Under the pieces are notes generated by a model. It ran no database searches, was not told the DNA's origin, and saw nothing but the letters and a program-made list of their open reading frames with translations. Positions 34,119-43,170 of a DNA stretch of 64,000 nucleotides are shown one piece after another. Each line of letters starts with the position of its first letter. The first letter of the stretch is position 1. Origin of the DNA: Azophilus sp965199705 (GTDB lineage Bacteria; Pseudomonadota; Gammaproteobacteria; Pseudomonadales; Azotimanducaceae); contig OZ241359.1 of NCBI GenBank assembly GCA_965199705.1, positions 2,903,633-2,967,632 of the forward strand, read 5' to 3'. The position numbers and the translations under genes are program-made.

Positions 34119-34235
34119 ATGAAGGTTCGCGCATCCGTGAAGAAGATTTGTCGTCGTTGCAAGATCGTGCGGCGCAAGGGCGTCGTGCGGGTAATCTGCC
34201 CGGCGGAACCGCGTCACAAGCAGCGCCAGGGCTAG
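34119..34235 (+). CDS. rpmJ: 50S ribosomal protein L36 (zinc-binding form)
   Basis: L36 is a tiny zinc-ribbon protein of the 50S subunit. The 38 codons give MKVRASVKKICRRCKIVRRK and then GVVRVICPAEPRHKQRQG. The zinc ligands Cys11, Cys14, Cys27 and His33 are all present, so this is the C+ paralogue. It follows secY by 13 bases. The gap to rpsM is unusually long and carries short direct repeats. Confidence 0.97.
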   Translation: MKVRASVKKICRRCKIVRRKGVVRVICPAEPRHKQRQG

Positions 34236-34246
34236 TCAGCAAGCAG

Positions 34247-34313
34247 TAGCTGGCCCATAGGTAACTCATAGTTGGCTGACAGGTAGCCCATAGGTACAGG
34301 TAGCCCATAGGTA
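34247..34313 (+). repeat. Short direct repeats in the rpmJ-rpsM gap
   Basis: CAGGTAGCCCATAGGTA occurs as two exact tandem copies at 34280-34296 and 34297-34313. A related unit, TAGCTGGCCCATAGGTA, lies at 34247-34263, and a partial ACTCATAG lies between. The stretch is AT-richer than its surroundings and ends about 25 bases before the rpsM ATG. It may be slippage-generated spacer DNA; no function is evident. Confidence 0.75.
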
Positions 34314-34337
34314 GATGGGCAGAAGGAGGCAAGGCAC

Positions 34338-34694
34338 ATGGCTCGTATAGCGGGCGTCAACATTCCGGACAACAAGCATGCCTGTGTGTCATTGACGCAT
34401 ATCCACGGCATCGGCCGCTCCAGGGCGCGGGAACTCTGCGCCCTTGCCGGGGTGAATCCGGCGGTTCGAGTGGGTGATCTGGTAGAGAGCGACCTCGACG
34501 CCCTGCGCAGCGTCGTGGGTCGATTGCAGGTGGAAGGGGATCTGCGCCGGGAAGTGAACATGAACATCAAGCGATTGATGGACCTTGGCTCCTATCGCGG
34601 GCTTCGGCACAGGCGGGGGCTGCCGGTGAACGGGCAACGCACGCGCACCAATGCACGCACGCGCAAGGGCCCCAGGCGCCTCATTCGCAAGTAA
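34338..34694 (+). CDS. rpsM: 30S ribosomal protein S13
   Basis: S13 makes head contacts to the 50S subunit and P-site tRNA. The 118-residue product has RIAGVNIPDNKHACVSLTHI, HGIGRSRA, MDLGSYRGLRHRRGLPVNGQ and the tail RTRTNARTRKGPRR. AGAAGGAGG lies upstream of the ATG. It opens the alpha-type block rpsM-rpsK-rpsD-rpoA-rplQ. Confidence 0.98.
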   Translation: MARIAGVNIPDNKHACVSLTHIHGIGRSRARELCALAGVNPAVRVGDLVESDLDALRSVVGRLQVEGDLRREVNMNIKRLMDLGSYRGLRHRRGLPVNGQRTRTNARTRKGPRRLIRK

Positions 34695-34704
34695 CGGAAG
34701 ACCC

Positions 34705-35079
34705 ATGGCAGAAAAACGGAAAAGCAAGCGAATCGTCATCGACGGCGTGGCGCACGTCCACGCCTCGTTCAACAACACCATCATCACCATCACCGATCGA
34801 CAGGGCAATACGCTTTGCTGGACCACAGCCGGCGGCTCCGGCTTTCGCGGATCACGCAAGAGCACGCCCTTTGCCGCCCAGGTTGCGGCGGAGCAGGCAT
34901 GCACCGCGGCGATGGGTATGGGGATGAAGAGCGTGGATGTGCTGGTCAAGGGCCCGGGGCCAGGCCGGGAATCGGCCGTGCGGGCTTTGAATGCGGCCGG
35001 CATTCGCATCAACAGCATTGCCGACGTAACCCCCATTCCACACAACGGCTGCCGCCCGCCAAAGCGGCGTCGGGGTTAG
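34705..35079 (+). CDS. rpsK: 30S ribosomal protein S11
   Basis: S11 is a platform protein near the anti-Shine-Dalgarno helix. The 124-residue protein has GVAHVHASFNNTIITITDRQ, GFRGSRKSTPFAAQVAAEQA, VLVKGPGPGRESAVRALNAA and the end DVTPIPHNGCRPPKRRRG. The frame is open upstream within rpsM; ATG 34705 gives the usual start (AEKRKSKR). Confidence 0.98.
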   Translation: MAEKRKSKRIVIDGVAHVHASFNNTIITITDRQGNTLCWTTAGGSGFRGSRKSTPFAAQVAAEQACTAAMGMGMKSVDVLVKGPGPGRESAVRALNAAGIRINSIADVTPIPHNGCRPPKRRRG

Positions 35080-35092
35080 GAGAAACGCGAAC

Positions 35093-35725
35093 ATGGCGCG
35101 ATATATCGGACCGAAACTGAAGCTGTCCCGGCGCGAGGGCACTGACCTCTACCACAAGAGCGGCGTTCGGGCGATCGACTCCAAGTGCAAGATCGGTCAA
35201 CCGCCTGGCGAACACGGCGCCCAACGTGGCCGACCGTCAGACTATGCGGTGCAGTTGCGCGAAAAACAGAAGGTGCGCCGCCTGTATGGCGTACTGGAGC
35301 GGCAGTTCAGGGGATACTACAAGAAGGCGGATCGGCAGAAGGGCGCGACCGGCGAAAACCTGTTGCGCCTGCTCGAAGGCCGACTGGACAACGTGGTGTA
35401 TCGGATGGGATTCGGCGCCACCCGCTCCGAATCCAGGCAGCTGGTGTCGCACAAGGCCATTACCGTCAACGGCAAGCGCGTCAACATCCCCTCGTATCAG
35501 GTGCGGCCGGGGGATGAGGTAGCGGTAACCGAAAAGGCCTGCAAGCAATTGCGGATCAAGGCCGCCTTGCAAGCCGCAGGCCAGCGTTCGTCCATCGAAT
35601 GGGTGGATGTCGATGTGAACGAAGAGAGCAACAAGATTGAAGGAACCTACCGACGCCACCCCGACCGCTCGGAACTGCCCAGCGAGATCAACGAAAATCT
35701 GATCGTGGAACTCTACTCCAAGTAA
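35093..35725 (+). CDS. rpsD: 30S ribosomal protein S4
   Basis: S4 nucleates 30S assembly and in E. coli represses the alpha operon. The 210-residue product has ARYIGPKLKLSRREGTDLYH, CKIGQPPGEHGAQRGRPSDY and the S4 RNA-binding domain (LEGRLDNVVYRMGFGATRSE, QLVSHKAITVNGKRVNIPSY). The single N-terminal Cys means no zinc knuckle. rpoA follows after 30 bases. Confidence 0.98.
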   Translation: MARYIGPKLKLSRREGTDLYHKSGVRAIDSKCKIGQPPGEHGAQRGRPSDYAVQLREKQKVRRLYGVLERQFRGYYKKADRQKGATGENLLRLLEGRLDNVVYRMGFGATRSESRQLVSHKAITVNGKRVNIPSYQVRPGDEVAVTEKACKQLRIKAALQAAGQRSSIEWVDVDVNEESNKIEGTYRRHPDRSELPSEINENLIVELYSK

Positions 35726-35755
35726 ACGAACCAGCTGAGGATACCGGAGACCCTT

Positions 35756-36751
35756 ATGACACAAGCCGCTCATTCATTGCTTGACCTGCCGACTACCAAG
35801 AAGATGGAGGTCGTGCCATTGAGCCCTACCCGCTCGCGCATTTCCATCGAGCCGTACGAGCGCGGATTCGGACACACCATCGGCAACACGTACCGGCGCA
35901 TTCTGCTCTCGTCCATGCCGGGCAGCGCCATCAGCGAAGTCAGCATCGACAATGTTCAGCATGAGTATGAAACCCTGGAAGGCGTGCGCGAGGATGTGAT
36001 CGACATATTGCTGAATCTCAAGGGCGTTGCCGTGCGCTTGCATACCGTGGAATCCAGCACCATTACCCTGAGCTGCACGGGCGCCGAAGAGGAAACCGTT
36101 GTTCGCGCCAAGGATTTCACGCTGAATCAGGATGTCGAGATCTTCAACCCCGAGCACGTGATCTGCACTCTGAACAAGTCGGGCAGCATCCGCTTGCAGG
36201 CCACCATTACCCGGGGGCGGGGCTACGTGCCGGCAGACCTGATCGAAGACGACGAAGAGGAAACCCGCCCCATCGGCGTGTTGCGCCTGGACGCCAGCTA
36301 CAGCCCGGTGCGCCGGGTAGCCTACAGCGTGGACAATGCGCGCGTTGAGAGGCGTACAGATCTGGACAAGCTGATCCTGGACCTGGAGACCAATGGCGCC
36401 ATAGACCCGGAGGAGTGCATGCAGGAAGCGGAACGCATCCTGCATGAACAATCGGTGTTCACGACCAGCCACGATGTGGCGCCCAGGGTGGAAAAGGCCG
36501 ACCCCAACTTCGACCCGGTGCTGCTGCGCCCGGTGGACGATCTGGAGTTGACAGTTCGTTCGGCCAACTGTCTCAAGGCCGAGAGCATTCACTGCATCGG
36601 CGATCTGGTGCAGCGCACTGAGGTGGACCTGCTGAAAACACCGAATCTGGGCAAGAAGTCGCTGACCGAAATCAAGGATGTACTCAGCGCGCGAGGTCTC
36701 GCCCTCGGCACCACACTCGGCAATTGGCCGCCAAGGAATCAGCGCCCCTGA
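35756..36751 (+). CDS. rpoA: RNA polymerase alpha subunit
   Basis: Alpha dimerises to start RNA polymerase assembly; its C-terminal domain contacts UP elements and activators. The 331-residue protein has the dimerisation motifs EPYERGFGHTIGNTYRRILL and SSMPGSAISEVSIDNVQHEY, and an alpha-CTD ending in DLVQRTEVDLLKTPNLGKKS LTEIKDVL. The ATG at 35756 follows a CCGGAGACC ribosome-binding site. Confidence 0.98.
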   Translation: MTQAAHSLLDLPTTKKMEVVPLSPTRSRISIEPYERGFGHTIGNTYRRILLSSMPGSAISEVSIDNVQHEYETLEGVREDVIDILLNLKGVAVRLHTVESSTITLSCTGAEEETVVRAKDFTLNQDVEIFNPEHVICTLNKSGSIRLQATITRGRGYVPADLIEDDEEETRPIGVLRLDASYSPVRRVAYSVDNARVERRTDLDKLILDLETNGAIDPEECMQEAERILHEQSVFTTSHDVAPRVEKADPNFDPVLLRPVDDLELTVRSANCLKAESIHCIGDLVQRTEVDLLKTPNLGKKSLTEIKDVLSARGLALGTTLGNWPPRNQRP

Positions 36752-36780
36752 TACGGGCGCCCGGGCAGGAGATCGACAGC

Positions 36781-37266
36781 ATGCGTCATCGAAAGAGCGG
36801 CCGGCGACTGAACCGCACCAGTGCCCATAGACAAGCCATGTTCCGCAACATGGCTGTCTCGCTGGTGACGCACGAACTGATTCGCACCACCCTGCCCAAG
36901 GCAAAGGAGTTACGCCGGGTGGTGGAACCGCTGATTACCCTGGCCAAACGGGATTCGGTTGCCAACCGCCGCCTAGTCTTTGCCCGCATCCGCAACAGTG
37001 AGGCCGCCGCCAAACTCTTTACGGAACTCGGCCCACGCTATCGGACTCGGCCCGGCGGTTACACCCGCGTGCTGAAGTGCGGCTATCGGAAGGGAGACGC
37101 GGCGCCCATGGCGTTCATCGAACTGGTGGACCGTCACCTGGCAAGCGACGAAGAAGCCGCAGAGCCAGAACATGGCGCAGCTGCGCCGGAGGCATCACAG
37201 GCGTCGGACCCACAAGCAGCGAGCGAACCGGCGGACGAGGCGCAAGCACAGCCCGAACGCGAGTAG
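36781..37266 (+). CDS. rplQ: 50S ribosomal protein L17 with acidic C-terminal extension
   Basis: L17 is a 50S protein near the tunnel exit. The core (MRHRKSGRRLNRTSAHRQAM, TTLPKAKELRRVVEPLITLA, RPGGYTRVLKCGYRKGDAAP) is typical. After residue ~120 comes a low-complexity tail of about 40 residues rich in Ala, Glu, Gln and Asp, giving 161 residues against about 127 in E. coli. Such tails occur in some lineages. It ends the ribosomal cluster. Confidence 0.97.
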   Translation: MRHRKSGRRLNRTSAHRQAMFRNMAVSLVTHELIRTTLPKAKELRRVVEPLITLAKRDSVANRRLVFARIRNSEAAAKLFTELGPRYRTRPGGYTRVLKCGYRKGDAAPMAFIELVDRHLASDEEAAEPEHGAAAPEASQASDPQAASEPADEAQAQPERE

Positions 37267-37308
37267 CCAGCCTCGCCAAGGACTCCCCGGAGCGCTGCTG
37301 CGTCAGGG

Positions 37309-37580
37309 CCGGTTACCGCCCCTTTCGTTCAGCTGACCCGTCGAGGTTACCCTTCAGGATCGCCGTGGCCAGGGTAAACATGGACGCCATGTTGCCCATG
37401 TCAGCCGGCACGACGAACGTATTCCCGCTTTGGCCGAGACGCCCGAACTGTTCCACAGCAAGGTTGTCTGCGCAAGCTGGGAGATGGCAAAGAGATAATC
37501 GGTGATGCCGCAGGAAGCGTTTCTGGCGTCAAGCACCTGCAAGTAAAATCTGCGCCTGCGGGTGGGCAATTTCTTGCACA
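37309..37580 (-). pseudogene. Decayed SPFH/band-7 (stomatin-like) gene fragment
   Basis: On the minus strand the frame ending at 37309-37311 (TAA) gives VEQFGRLGQSGNTFVVPADM, then GNMASMFTLATAILKG, which resembles the C-terminal end of stomatin/paraslipin-type SPFH proteins. Upstream, after a probable frameshift near 37442, a second frame gives ITDYLFAISQLAQTT, resembling the preceding helix. No SPFH domain remains. The remaining bases to 37723 show no gene; the whole 457-base gap lies between rplQ and the restriction gene. Confidence 0.5.
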
Positions 37581-37723
37581 CGCGGCCGCCATAGTCGATA
37601 GACAGCCCCCGCGAAATGGAACATCATCAATCCACCGGATACAAAGCGCTGAACCCTGTGACAACACTGCAACCTTCGGCGCTGTTCTGATCAAGACGAC
37701 AATGGCTGCCCCAGAATCTCCCG

Positions 37724-39091
37724 ATGCCTCGCAGTGACCTCCCTTTCGGCAGCGAATTCTCTCCTGCTCAAATCGACCTTCCGAACTTGCTGGAGCTGGC
37801 CGATCAACACGCAAGCAACTGGAAAGGATTTGAAGAGTCGGTGCGTGGACGGTACTTCGCGCACCACAAGACGAATGACTACAACAAGAGCAAACTCGCC
37901 AACAACACCAAACTGTCCATGCGAGCCTATGGCCTCATCGAAAAGAGCGACGCCACTCTCACAAGCACCGGCCGGGCACTGTTTGATCTCCGTCACAATC
38001 AGGCATCTCTCTACGAAGAATTTGGTCGCCACATCCTCAAGCACTGTCACGGGATGAATTTCGTCCAATGCCTGCTCGACATGCAGGCTGCCGGCGAAAG
38101 CATCAATCTCACCTCGCTGCGTCGCCAGCTCGGAGAACGCGGGATTACCGTGCCGCGTGGCGGCAAGCATATGAGCACCCTGCGGCTGTGGCTTGAGCAA
38201 GCCGGTGTCATTGTCTCCGGCTATCGCGTCGATGAAGCCCGTCTCAACGAAGTCCTTGGACTCAAATTCGAGGAATTCGAGGCGCTTGCCGGCTTTTCAC
38301 CCGAGCAACGCGCCTATCTGAAGGCTCTCGCCAATGCTGACGCCGGCACCCACTCCTCCAATGTTGTCGAACGCCTGGCCTCCGCTACCTACGGCGTTTC
38401 ATTCAACGAAAAGAACCTGCCGAAACAGGTTCTCTACCCTCTTCAAGACGCAGGATTCATCGATCTGGAGCGCGGGACAAGGCAAGGCGGTCGGGGCGCG
38501 AAGCCGTTTCTGGTCACGGCCACCGAAAAACTGGTGGAAAGTATCCTCTCACCACTCATCGGTCAGCTTGAGCGGCAGACACACGCCGATCTCCGGCCCT
38601 TGCTGCGAAAGTCTCTTGAAGACATTCGTCAGGATCTGAACGCCAAAGACCGTCATGTGCGCGGGCTTGCGCTTGAAGCGCTCGCCTTCAAACTCATGCG
38701 GCTCATTGACCTGACCTATGTGGCAACTCGGCTGCGCGGTAACGCTACCGGCGGTGCAGAGGTGGACCTGATTTTCGAAAGCACCCGCCTTGTGTTTTCC
38801 CGCTGGCAGATCCAGTGCAAGAATACCGTGCGCGTGTCCATTGACGATGTCGCCAAGGAAGTCGGTCTCACGCACCTGCTCAAGAGCCACGCCATCGTCA
38901 TGGTTTCGACCGGAAAGATCGGCGACGAAGCCCGCCGGTACGCCAACAGGATCATGACCGACTCCAATCTTTGCATTGTCATGCTGGATGCTGACGACCT
39001 GGTTCGCATCGAAACGAATCCTGCGGCTATCGTTGACGTCTTCAACCGTGAGGCCCGCCACGCCATGGACCTCAAGCGGCTCGAGTTGTAG
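37724..39091 (+). CDS. Type II restriction endonuclease, Mrr-like catalytic domain
   Basis: The C-terminal region has a PD-(D/E)XK nuclease core of Mrr-like form: LALEALAFKLM (Glu318), GGAEVDLIFE (Asp348) and WQIQCKNT (Gln364-Lys366). The N-terminal 300 residues look like several helical or winged-helix segments (SLRRQLGERGITVPRGGKHM; AKPFLVTATEKLVESIL) that probably read the DNA target. I do not recognise the specificity. The next gene, 10 bases downstream, is a DNA methyltransferase, so together they form a compact restriction-modification unit. No control (C) protein gene is seen. It sits between the ribosomal cluster and uvrA, beside a gene scar, as expected for an acquired cassette. Confidence 0.8.
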   Translation: MPRSDLPFGSEFSPAQIDLPNLLELADQHASNWKGFEESVRGRYFAHHKTNDYNKSKLANNTKLSMRAYGLIEKSDATLTSTGRALFDLRHNQASLYEEFGRHILKHCHGMNFVQCLLDMQAAGESINLTSLRRQLGERGITVPRGGKHMSTLRLWLEQAGVIVSGYRVDEARLNEVLGLKFEEFEALAGFSPEQRAYLKALANADAGTHSSNVVERLASATYGVSFNEKNLPKQVLYPLQDAGFIDLERGTRQGGRGAKPFLVTATEKLVESILSPLIGQLERQTHADLRPLLRKSLEDIRQDLNAKDRHVRGLALEALAFKLMRLIDLTYVATRLRGNATGGAEVDLIFESTRLVFSRWQIQCKNTVRVSIDDVAKEVGLTHLLKSHAIVMVSTGKIGDEARRYANRIMTDSNLCIVMLDADDLVRIETNPAAIVDVFNREARHAMDLKRLEL

Positions 39092-39101
39092 GAATCCGAT
39101 C

Positions 39102-40244
39102 ATGCCGACGCAAACGCCGTCCCCGGAACCCTTTCACGAAACACGACTGGGCAGGATCATCCATGGTGACTGCCGCGATGCGCTCGCCATACAGGACAGC
39201 GGCTCGGTGGACCTCATCATGACCAGCCCGCCATTTGGCCTGGTTCGCAAGAAGGACTACGGAAACGTCGAGGCCAACGAGTATGTGGATTGGTTCAAGC
39301 CGTTTGCGGCTGAATTTCAGCGCGTCCTGAAAGACAGCGGTAGCCTGGTGATCGACATCGGCGGGGCATGGAACAAGGGCTATCCCACCCGAAACCTGTA
39401 CCATTTCAAACTGCTTGTCATGCTGTGCGAGGAATTTGACTTTCACCTCGCACAGGAATTCTATTGGTGGAATCCCTCAAAGCTGCCAACGCCCGCCGAG
39501 TGGGTGACAGTGCGCCGGATTCGGGTGAAGGACGCGATCAACACGGTTTGGTGGCTTTCCAGAACCCCTTGGCCCAAGGCCAGCAACCGGCGCGTCCTGC
39601 AACCTTACAGCCCGAGCATGCAAACCCTCCTCTCCAAGGGATACCGGGCGAAGAAACGCCCTTCCGGACACGACATCAGCGAGAAGTTCAGCATCGACAA
39701 CGGCGCGGCCATACCGCCAAACCTGATCGCCATCCCGAACACCGAGAGCAATAGCTTCTATCTGCGCTATTGCGAAGAACGAGGCCTCAAGCCGCACCCG
39801 GCCCGCTATCCATCCGAATTGCCCGAGTACTTCATCCGGATGCTGACCGACCGCGACGATCTGGTGATCGACCCGTTTGCAGGTAGCTGCGTCACCGGGG
39901 AAGTCTGTGAGCGCATCAGGCGCCGCTGGACTTGCATCGAGTTGTCGCATGACTATTGTCAGGCGGCGCTCGGTCGTTTCGTGCACAAGACAACACCTGA
40001 CGCCAGGTCCGCCTCCGACCCGGAAGACCCATCCAACTATTACCGGGCGCCCCGGCCCGGCATCCTGTGGACCAGAGATGCCGAAAACAAATTGCCTGAA
40101 GACGGCGGCAAGCAACGCAATTCCGTGGACAATGTCGGCAAACCCGCAGCACTCGGCGGGGAACGTGACCTGATCGGCGCCCAGCAGATGCCACTATTCG
40201 AAACGCGCCATCCGCATGGCGGAGATCAACCGGAAAACGCCTGA
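39102..40244 (+). CDS. DNA methyltransferase (N4-cytosine/N6-adenine, beta class)
   Basis: The catalytic motif IV is IMTSPPFG (TSPPF at residues 41-45), which fits the N4-cytosine methylase pattern (T-S-P-P-F/Y). The AdoMet-binding motif I is DPFAGSC at 257-263, located after motif IV, so the order is that of beta-class enzymes. FYWWNPSKLP and PSELPEYFIRMLTD lie between. The frame is open upstream inside the nuclease gene, but ATG 39102 gives the natural start. The C-terminal ~80 residues are low-complexity and unlikely to be catalytic. It should protect the host DNA from the partner nuclease. Confidence 0.88.
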   Translation: MPTQTPSPEPFHETRLGRIIHGDCRDALAIQDSGSVDLIMTSPPFGLVRKKDYGNVEANEYVDWFKPFAAEFQRVLKDSGSLVIDIGGAWNKGYPTRNLYHFKLLVMLCEEFDFHLAQEFYWWNPSKLPTPAEWVTVRRIRVKDAINTVWWLSRTPWPKASNRRVLQPYSPSMQTLLSKGYRAKKRPSGHDISEKFSIDNGAAIPPNLIAIPNTESNSFYLRYCEERGLKPHPARYPSELPEYFIRMLTDRDDLVIDPFAGSCVTGEVCERIRRRWTCIELSHDYCQAALGRFVHKTTPDARSASDPEDPSNYYRAPRPGILWTRDAENKLPEDGGKQRNSVDNVGKPAALGGERDLIGAQQMPLFETRHPHGGDQPENA

Positions 40245-40293
40245 CTGGACGGCAACAGGTTGCAGTCACGTTGTCAGGGCAGCACCACCCCAC

Positions 40294-43170
40294 TCACCCG
40301 GAACCAGCGGCGCTCCGTGCGGGTTCCGGCTCGACAGGGCTGACGCCTTCCAGCACCTTGCGCAGGAACCGTCCGGTATGCGAGGCGGGTTTCTCGGCCA
40401 ATTGTTCCGGCGTGCCGACGGCCACGATGGAACCTCCGCCGGAGCCGCCCTCGGGGCCAAGATCGATGATCCAGTCCGCGGTCTTGATGACGTCCAGGTT
40501 GTGTTCGATCACCACCACCGTGTTGCCGTGGTCGCGCAGCCGGTGCAACACTTCCAGGAGTTGCGCGATGTCGTGAAAGTGCAGGCCGGTGGTAGGCTCG
40601 TCGAGAATGTAGAGAGTCTTGCCGGTATCGCGCTTGGAGAGCTCGCGCGACAGCTTCACGCGCTGCGCCTCGCCGCCGGAAAGTGTCGTGGCGCTTTGCC
40701 CGAGCTTGATGTACGACAGGCCCACATCCATCAGGGTTTGCAGCTTGCGGGCGATCGCTGGCACAGCGTCGAAGAAGGCTCGCGCCTCTTCCACGGACAG
40801 GTCCAGCACCTCATGAATATTCTTGCCCTTGTAGCGCACGTCCAGGGTTTCCCGGTTGTAGCGCTGGCCCTTGCACTGGTCGCAGGCCACATAGATGTCA
40901 GGCAGAAAGTGCATCTCCACCTTGATGACGCCATCACCCTGGCAGGCTTCGCATCGACCGCCCTTGACGTTGAAACTGAAGCGCCCGGGCTTGTAGCCGC
41001 GCAGACGCGCTTCCTGGGTTTGCGCAAACAGATCTCGAATCGGGGTGAAAAGGCCTGTGTAGGTGGCCGGATTGGAACGTGGCGTGCGGCCTATGGGGCT
41101 CTGATCGATATCCACCACCTTGTCGAGATGCTCGAGTCCGTCCACTGCCTCATGCGCGGCAGGCGTGAGTGTGGTGGCGCCGTTCAGCCTGGTGGCGGTT
41201 ACCGGATAGAGCGTGTGATTGATGAGGGTGGACTTGCCGGACCCGGAAACGCCGGTCACGCAGGTCAGCAGGCCGCAGGGAATGTCAACTGTCAGGTCGC
41301 GCAGGTTGTTGCCGGCAGCGCCGCGCACGCGCAACACGGCTTGCCTGTTGTACGGCGTGCGCTGGCTTGGTGTCTCGATGCGCCGGCGCCCGCACAGGTA
41401 CTGTCCGGTCATCGAAGACGGCTCCTTCAGGATCTGTTCCAGAGAACCGCTGGCGACAATACGGCCACCACGCAGACCGGCGCCCGGGCCTATGTCGATG
41501 ATGTGATCGGCACTGCGGATGGCCTCTTCGTCATGCTCCACCACCAGCACCGTATTGCCCAGCTCGCGCAACTGCATCAAGGTTTGCAGCAGCCGGGCAT
41601 TGTCGCGCTGATGCAGGCCGATGGAGGGCTCATCCAGGATGTACATGACGCCGACCAGCCCGGCGCCGATCTGGCTGGCCAGACGAATGCGCTGGGCTTC
41701 TCCGCCAGAAAGGGTTTCGGCGCTGCGATCGAGCGTCAGGTAGTTCAGGCCCACGTCCACCAGAAAGCGCAGTCGGGCCTGAATTTCCTTGAGAATCTTC
41801 TCGGCGATGGTCTGCCGACGCCCTGTCAGGGTCAACTCCCCGAACCAATCCAGCGCCGCTTCTATGGAACTGCGGGATACCTCATGCAGGGCGCGGTTGC
41901 CGACAAACACATGCCGGGCCGCTTCCGTGAGCCGGGCGCCGTTGCACTCCGGACAGGCTCGTACCCTCAGATAACGGCTCAGACTCTCGCGCACCAGGTT
42001 CGATTCGGTTTCCTGATAGCGCCTTTCCATGTTGGGGATGACGCCCTCGAACACATGCCGGCGACGGATGACGTCGCCCCGATCATTGGTGTAGCTGAAG
42101 TCGATTCGCACCTGCCCGCTCCCCTGGAGGATGGCGCGCTGGTGCGCCTTGTCGAGTGACCGCCAGGGCACGTCCACGGCAAACCCATAATGGGTGGCCA
42201 GGGAACTCAGAATGTGGAAGTAATAGACGTTGCGCCTGTCCCAGCCGCGAATGGCGCCCTCGGCCAGGGACAGGTCCGGGTCATGCACGATCAGGCGCTC
42301 GTCGAAGTACTGTTTCTGACCCAATCCATCGCAGACCGGGCAGGCCCCGGCAGGATTGTTGAAAGAGAACGTGCGCGGCTCCGGCTCGGCGATGCTGTAG
42401 CCACACTCCGGGCAGGCAAATCGGGCAGAGAACACCATTTCCGGTGGCCCGCCTTCGTCCATGGCGGCGATGCGCACAACACCCTCCGAAAGCCCCAGGG
42501 CCGTCTCGATAGATTCCGCCAGGCGCTGTTGCGCGCCGGGATGCACCCGAAGCCGATCAATCACCGCTTCAATGGTGTGCTTGCGGTTCTTGTCGAGATC
42601 TGGCGGATGGTCGAGGTCGGTCGTGAGGCCATCAATGCGGGCGCGGATGAAGCCGTTTGCCAGCAACTCCTGAAACACATGCAGATGCTCGCCCTTGCGC
42701 TCCACGATCATCGGCGCCAGCACCATGATTCGCGTGTCCCGAGGCCAGGTCAGCGCCTGATCGACCATCTGGCTCACCGTCTGCGCGTCCAGAGGCTTGC
42801 CATGCCGAGGGCAGCGCGGCTCGCCGATGCGGGCGTAGAGCAGCCGCAGATAGTCGTGAATCTCGGTGATCGTGCCCACCGTAGAACGCGGGTTGTGCGA
42901 GGTGGACTTCTGTTCGATGGAGATGGCGGGTGACAAGCCTTCGATGTGGTCCACATCCGGTTTGTCCATGGTGGACAGAAACTGTCTGGCGTAGGCGGAA
43001 AGCGATTCCACATAGCGCCGCTGGCCTTCGGCGTAGAGCGTGTCGAAGGCCAGCGAAGACTTGCCGGAACCCGACAGTCCGGTGATGACCACCAGGCGAT
43101 CCCGGGGAATGTCCAGGTCGATATTGGCCAGATTGTGCGTTCGTGCGCCGCGCACGGAAATGGTATCCAC
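40294..43170 (-). CDS. uvrA: Excinuclease ABC subunit A
   Basis: UvrA scans DNA for damage and loads UvrB in nucleotide excision repair. Both ABC modules are intact: GLSGSGKSSLAFDTLYAEGQ and LSGGEAQRIRLASQIGAGLV in the first half; GVSGSGKSTLINHTLYP and LSGGEAQRVKLSRELSKR in the second. The zinc modules CPECGYS...CPVCDG and CEACQGDG...CDQCKG are also present. GTG 43170 gives the family start (DTISVRGARTHNL); an in-frame TTG at 43206 would add 12 residues. The gene is divergent from ssb, the usual pairing. No LexA-type box was seen in the 227-base gap. Confidence 0.96.
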   Translation of the reverse strand: MDTISVRGARTHNLANIDLDIPRDRLVVITGLSGSGKSSLAFDTLYAEGQRRYVESLSAYARQFLSTMDKPDVDHIEGLSPAISIEQKSTSHNPRSTVGTITEIHDYLRLLYARIGEPRCPRHGKPLDAQTVSQMVDQALTWPRDTRIMVLAPMIVERKGEHLHVFQELLANGFIRARIDGLTTDLDHPPDLDKNRKHTIEAVIDRLRVHPGAQQRLAESIETALGLSEGVVRIAAMDEGGPPEMVFSARFACPECGYSIAEPEPRTFSFNNPAGACPVCDGLGQKQYFDERLIVHDPDLSLAEGAIRGWDRRNVYYFHILSSLATHYGFAVDVPWRSLDKAHQRAILQGSGQVRIDFSYTNDRGDVIRRRHVFEGVIPNMERRYQETESNLVRESLSRYLRVRACPECNGARLTEAARHVFVGNRALHEVSRSSIEAALDWFGELTLTGRRQTIAEKILKEIQARLRFLVDVGLNYLTLDRSAETLSGGEAQRIRLASQIGAGLVGVMYILDEPSIGLHQRDNARLLQTLMQLRELGNTVLVVEHDEEAIRSADHIIDIGPGAGLRGGRIVASGSLEQILKEPSSMTGQYLCGRRRIETPSQRTPYNRQAVLRVRGAAGNNLRDLTVDIPCGLLTCVTGVSGSGKSTLINHTLYPVTATRLNGATTLTPAAHEAVDGLEHLDKVVDIDQSPIGRTPRSNPATYTGLFTPIRDLFAQTQEARLRGYKPGRFSFNVKGGRCEACQGDGVIKVEMHFLPDIYVACDQCKGQRYNRETLDVRYKGKNIHEVLDLSVEEARAFFDAVPAIARKLQTLMDVGLSYIKLGQSATTLSGGEAQRVKLSRELSKRDTGKTLYILDEPTTGLHFHDIAQLLEVLHRLRDHGNTVVVIEHNLDVIKTADWIIDLGPEGGSGGGSIVAVGTPEQLAEKPASHTGRFLRKVLEGVSPVEPEPARSAAGSG

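Noticed and set aside
37267..37723. tRNA or small RNA gene in the gap after rplQ
   Set aside because: No cloverleaf or T-loop sequence seen; the gap is better explained by a decayed SPFH gene.
40216..42159. 647-codon open frame on the plus strand
   Set aside because: It lies entirely antisense to uvrA apart from its first bases, shows no recognisable domain, and is expected from high-GC codon bias.
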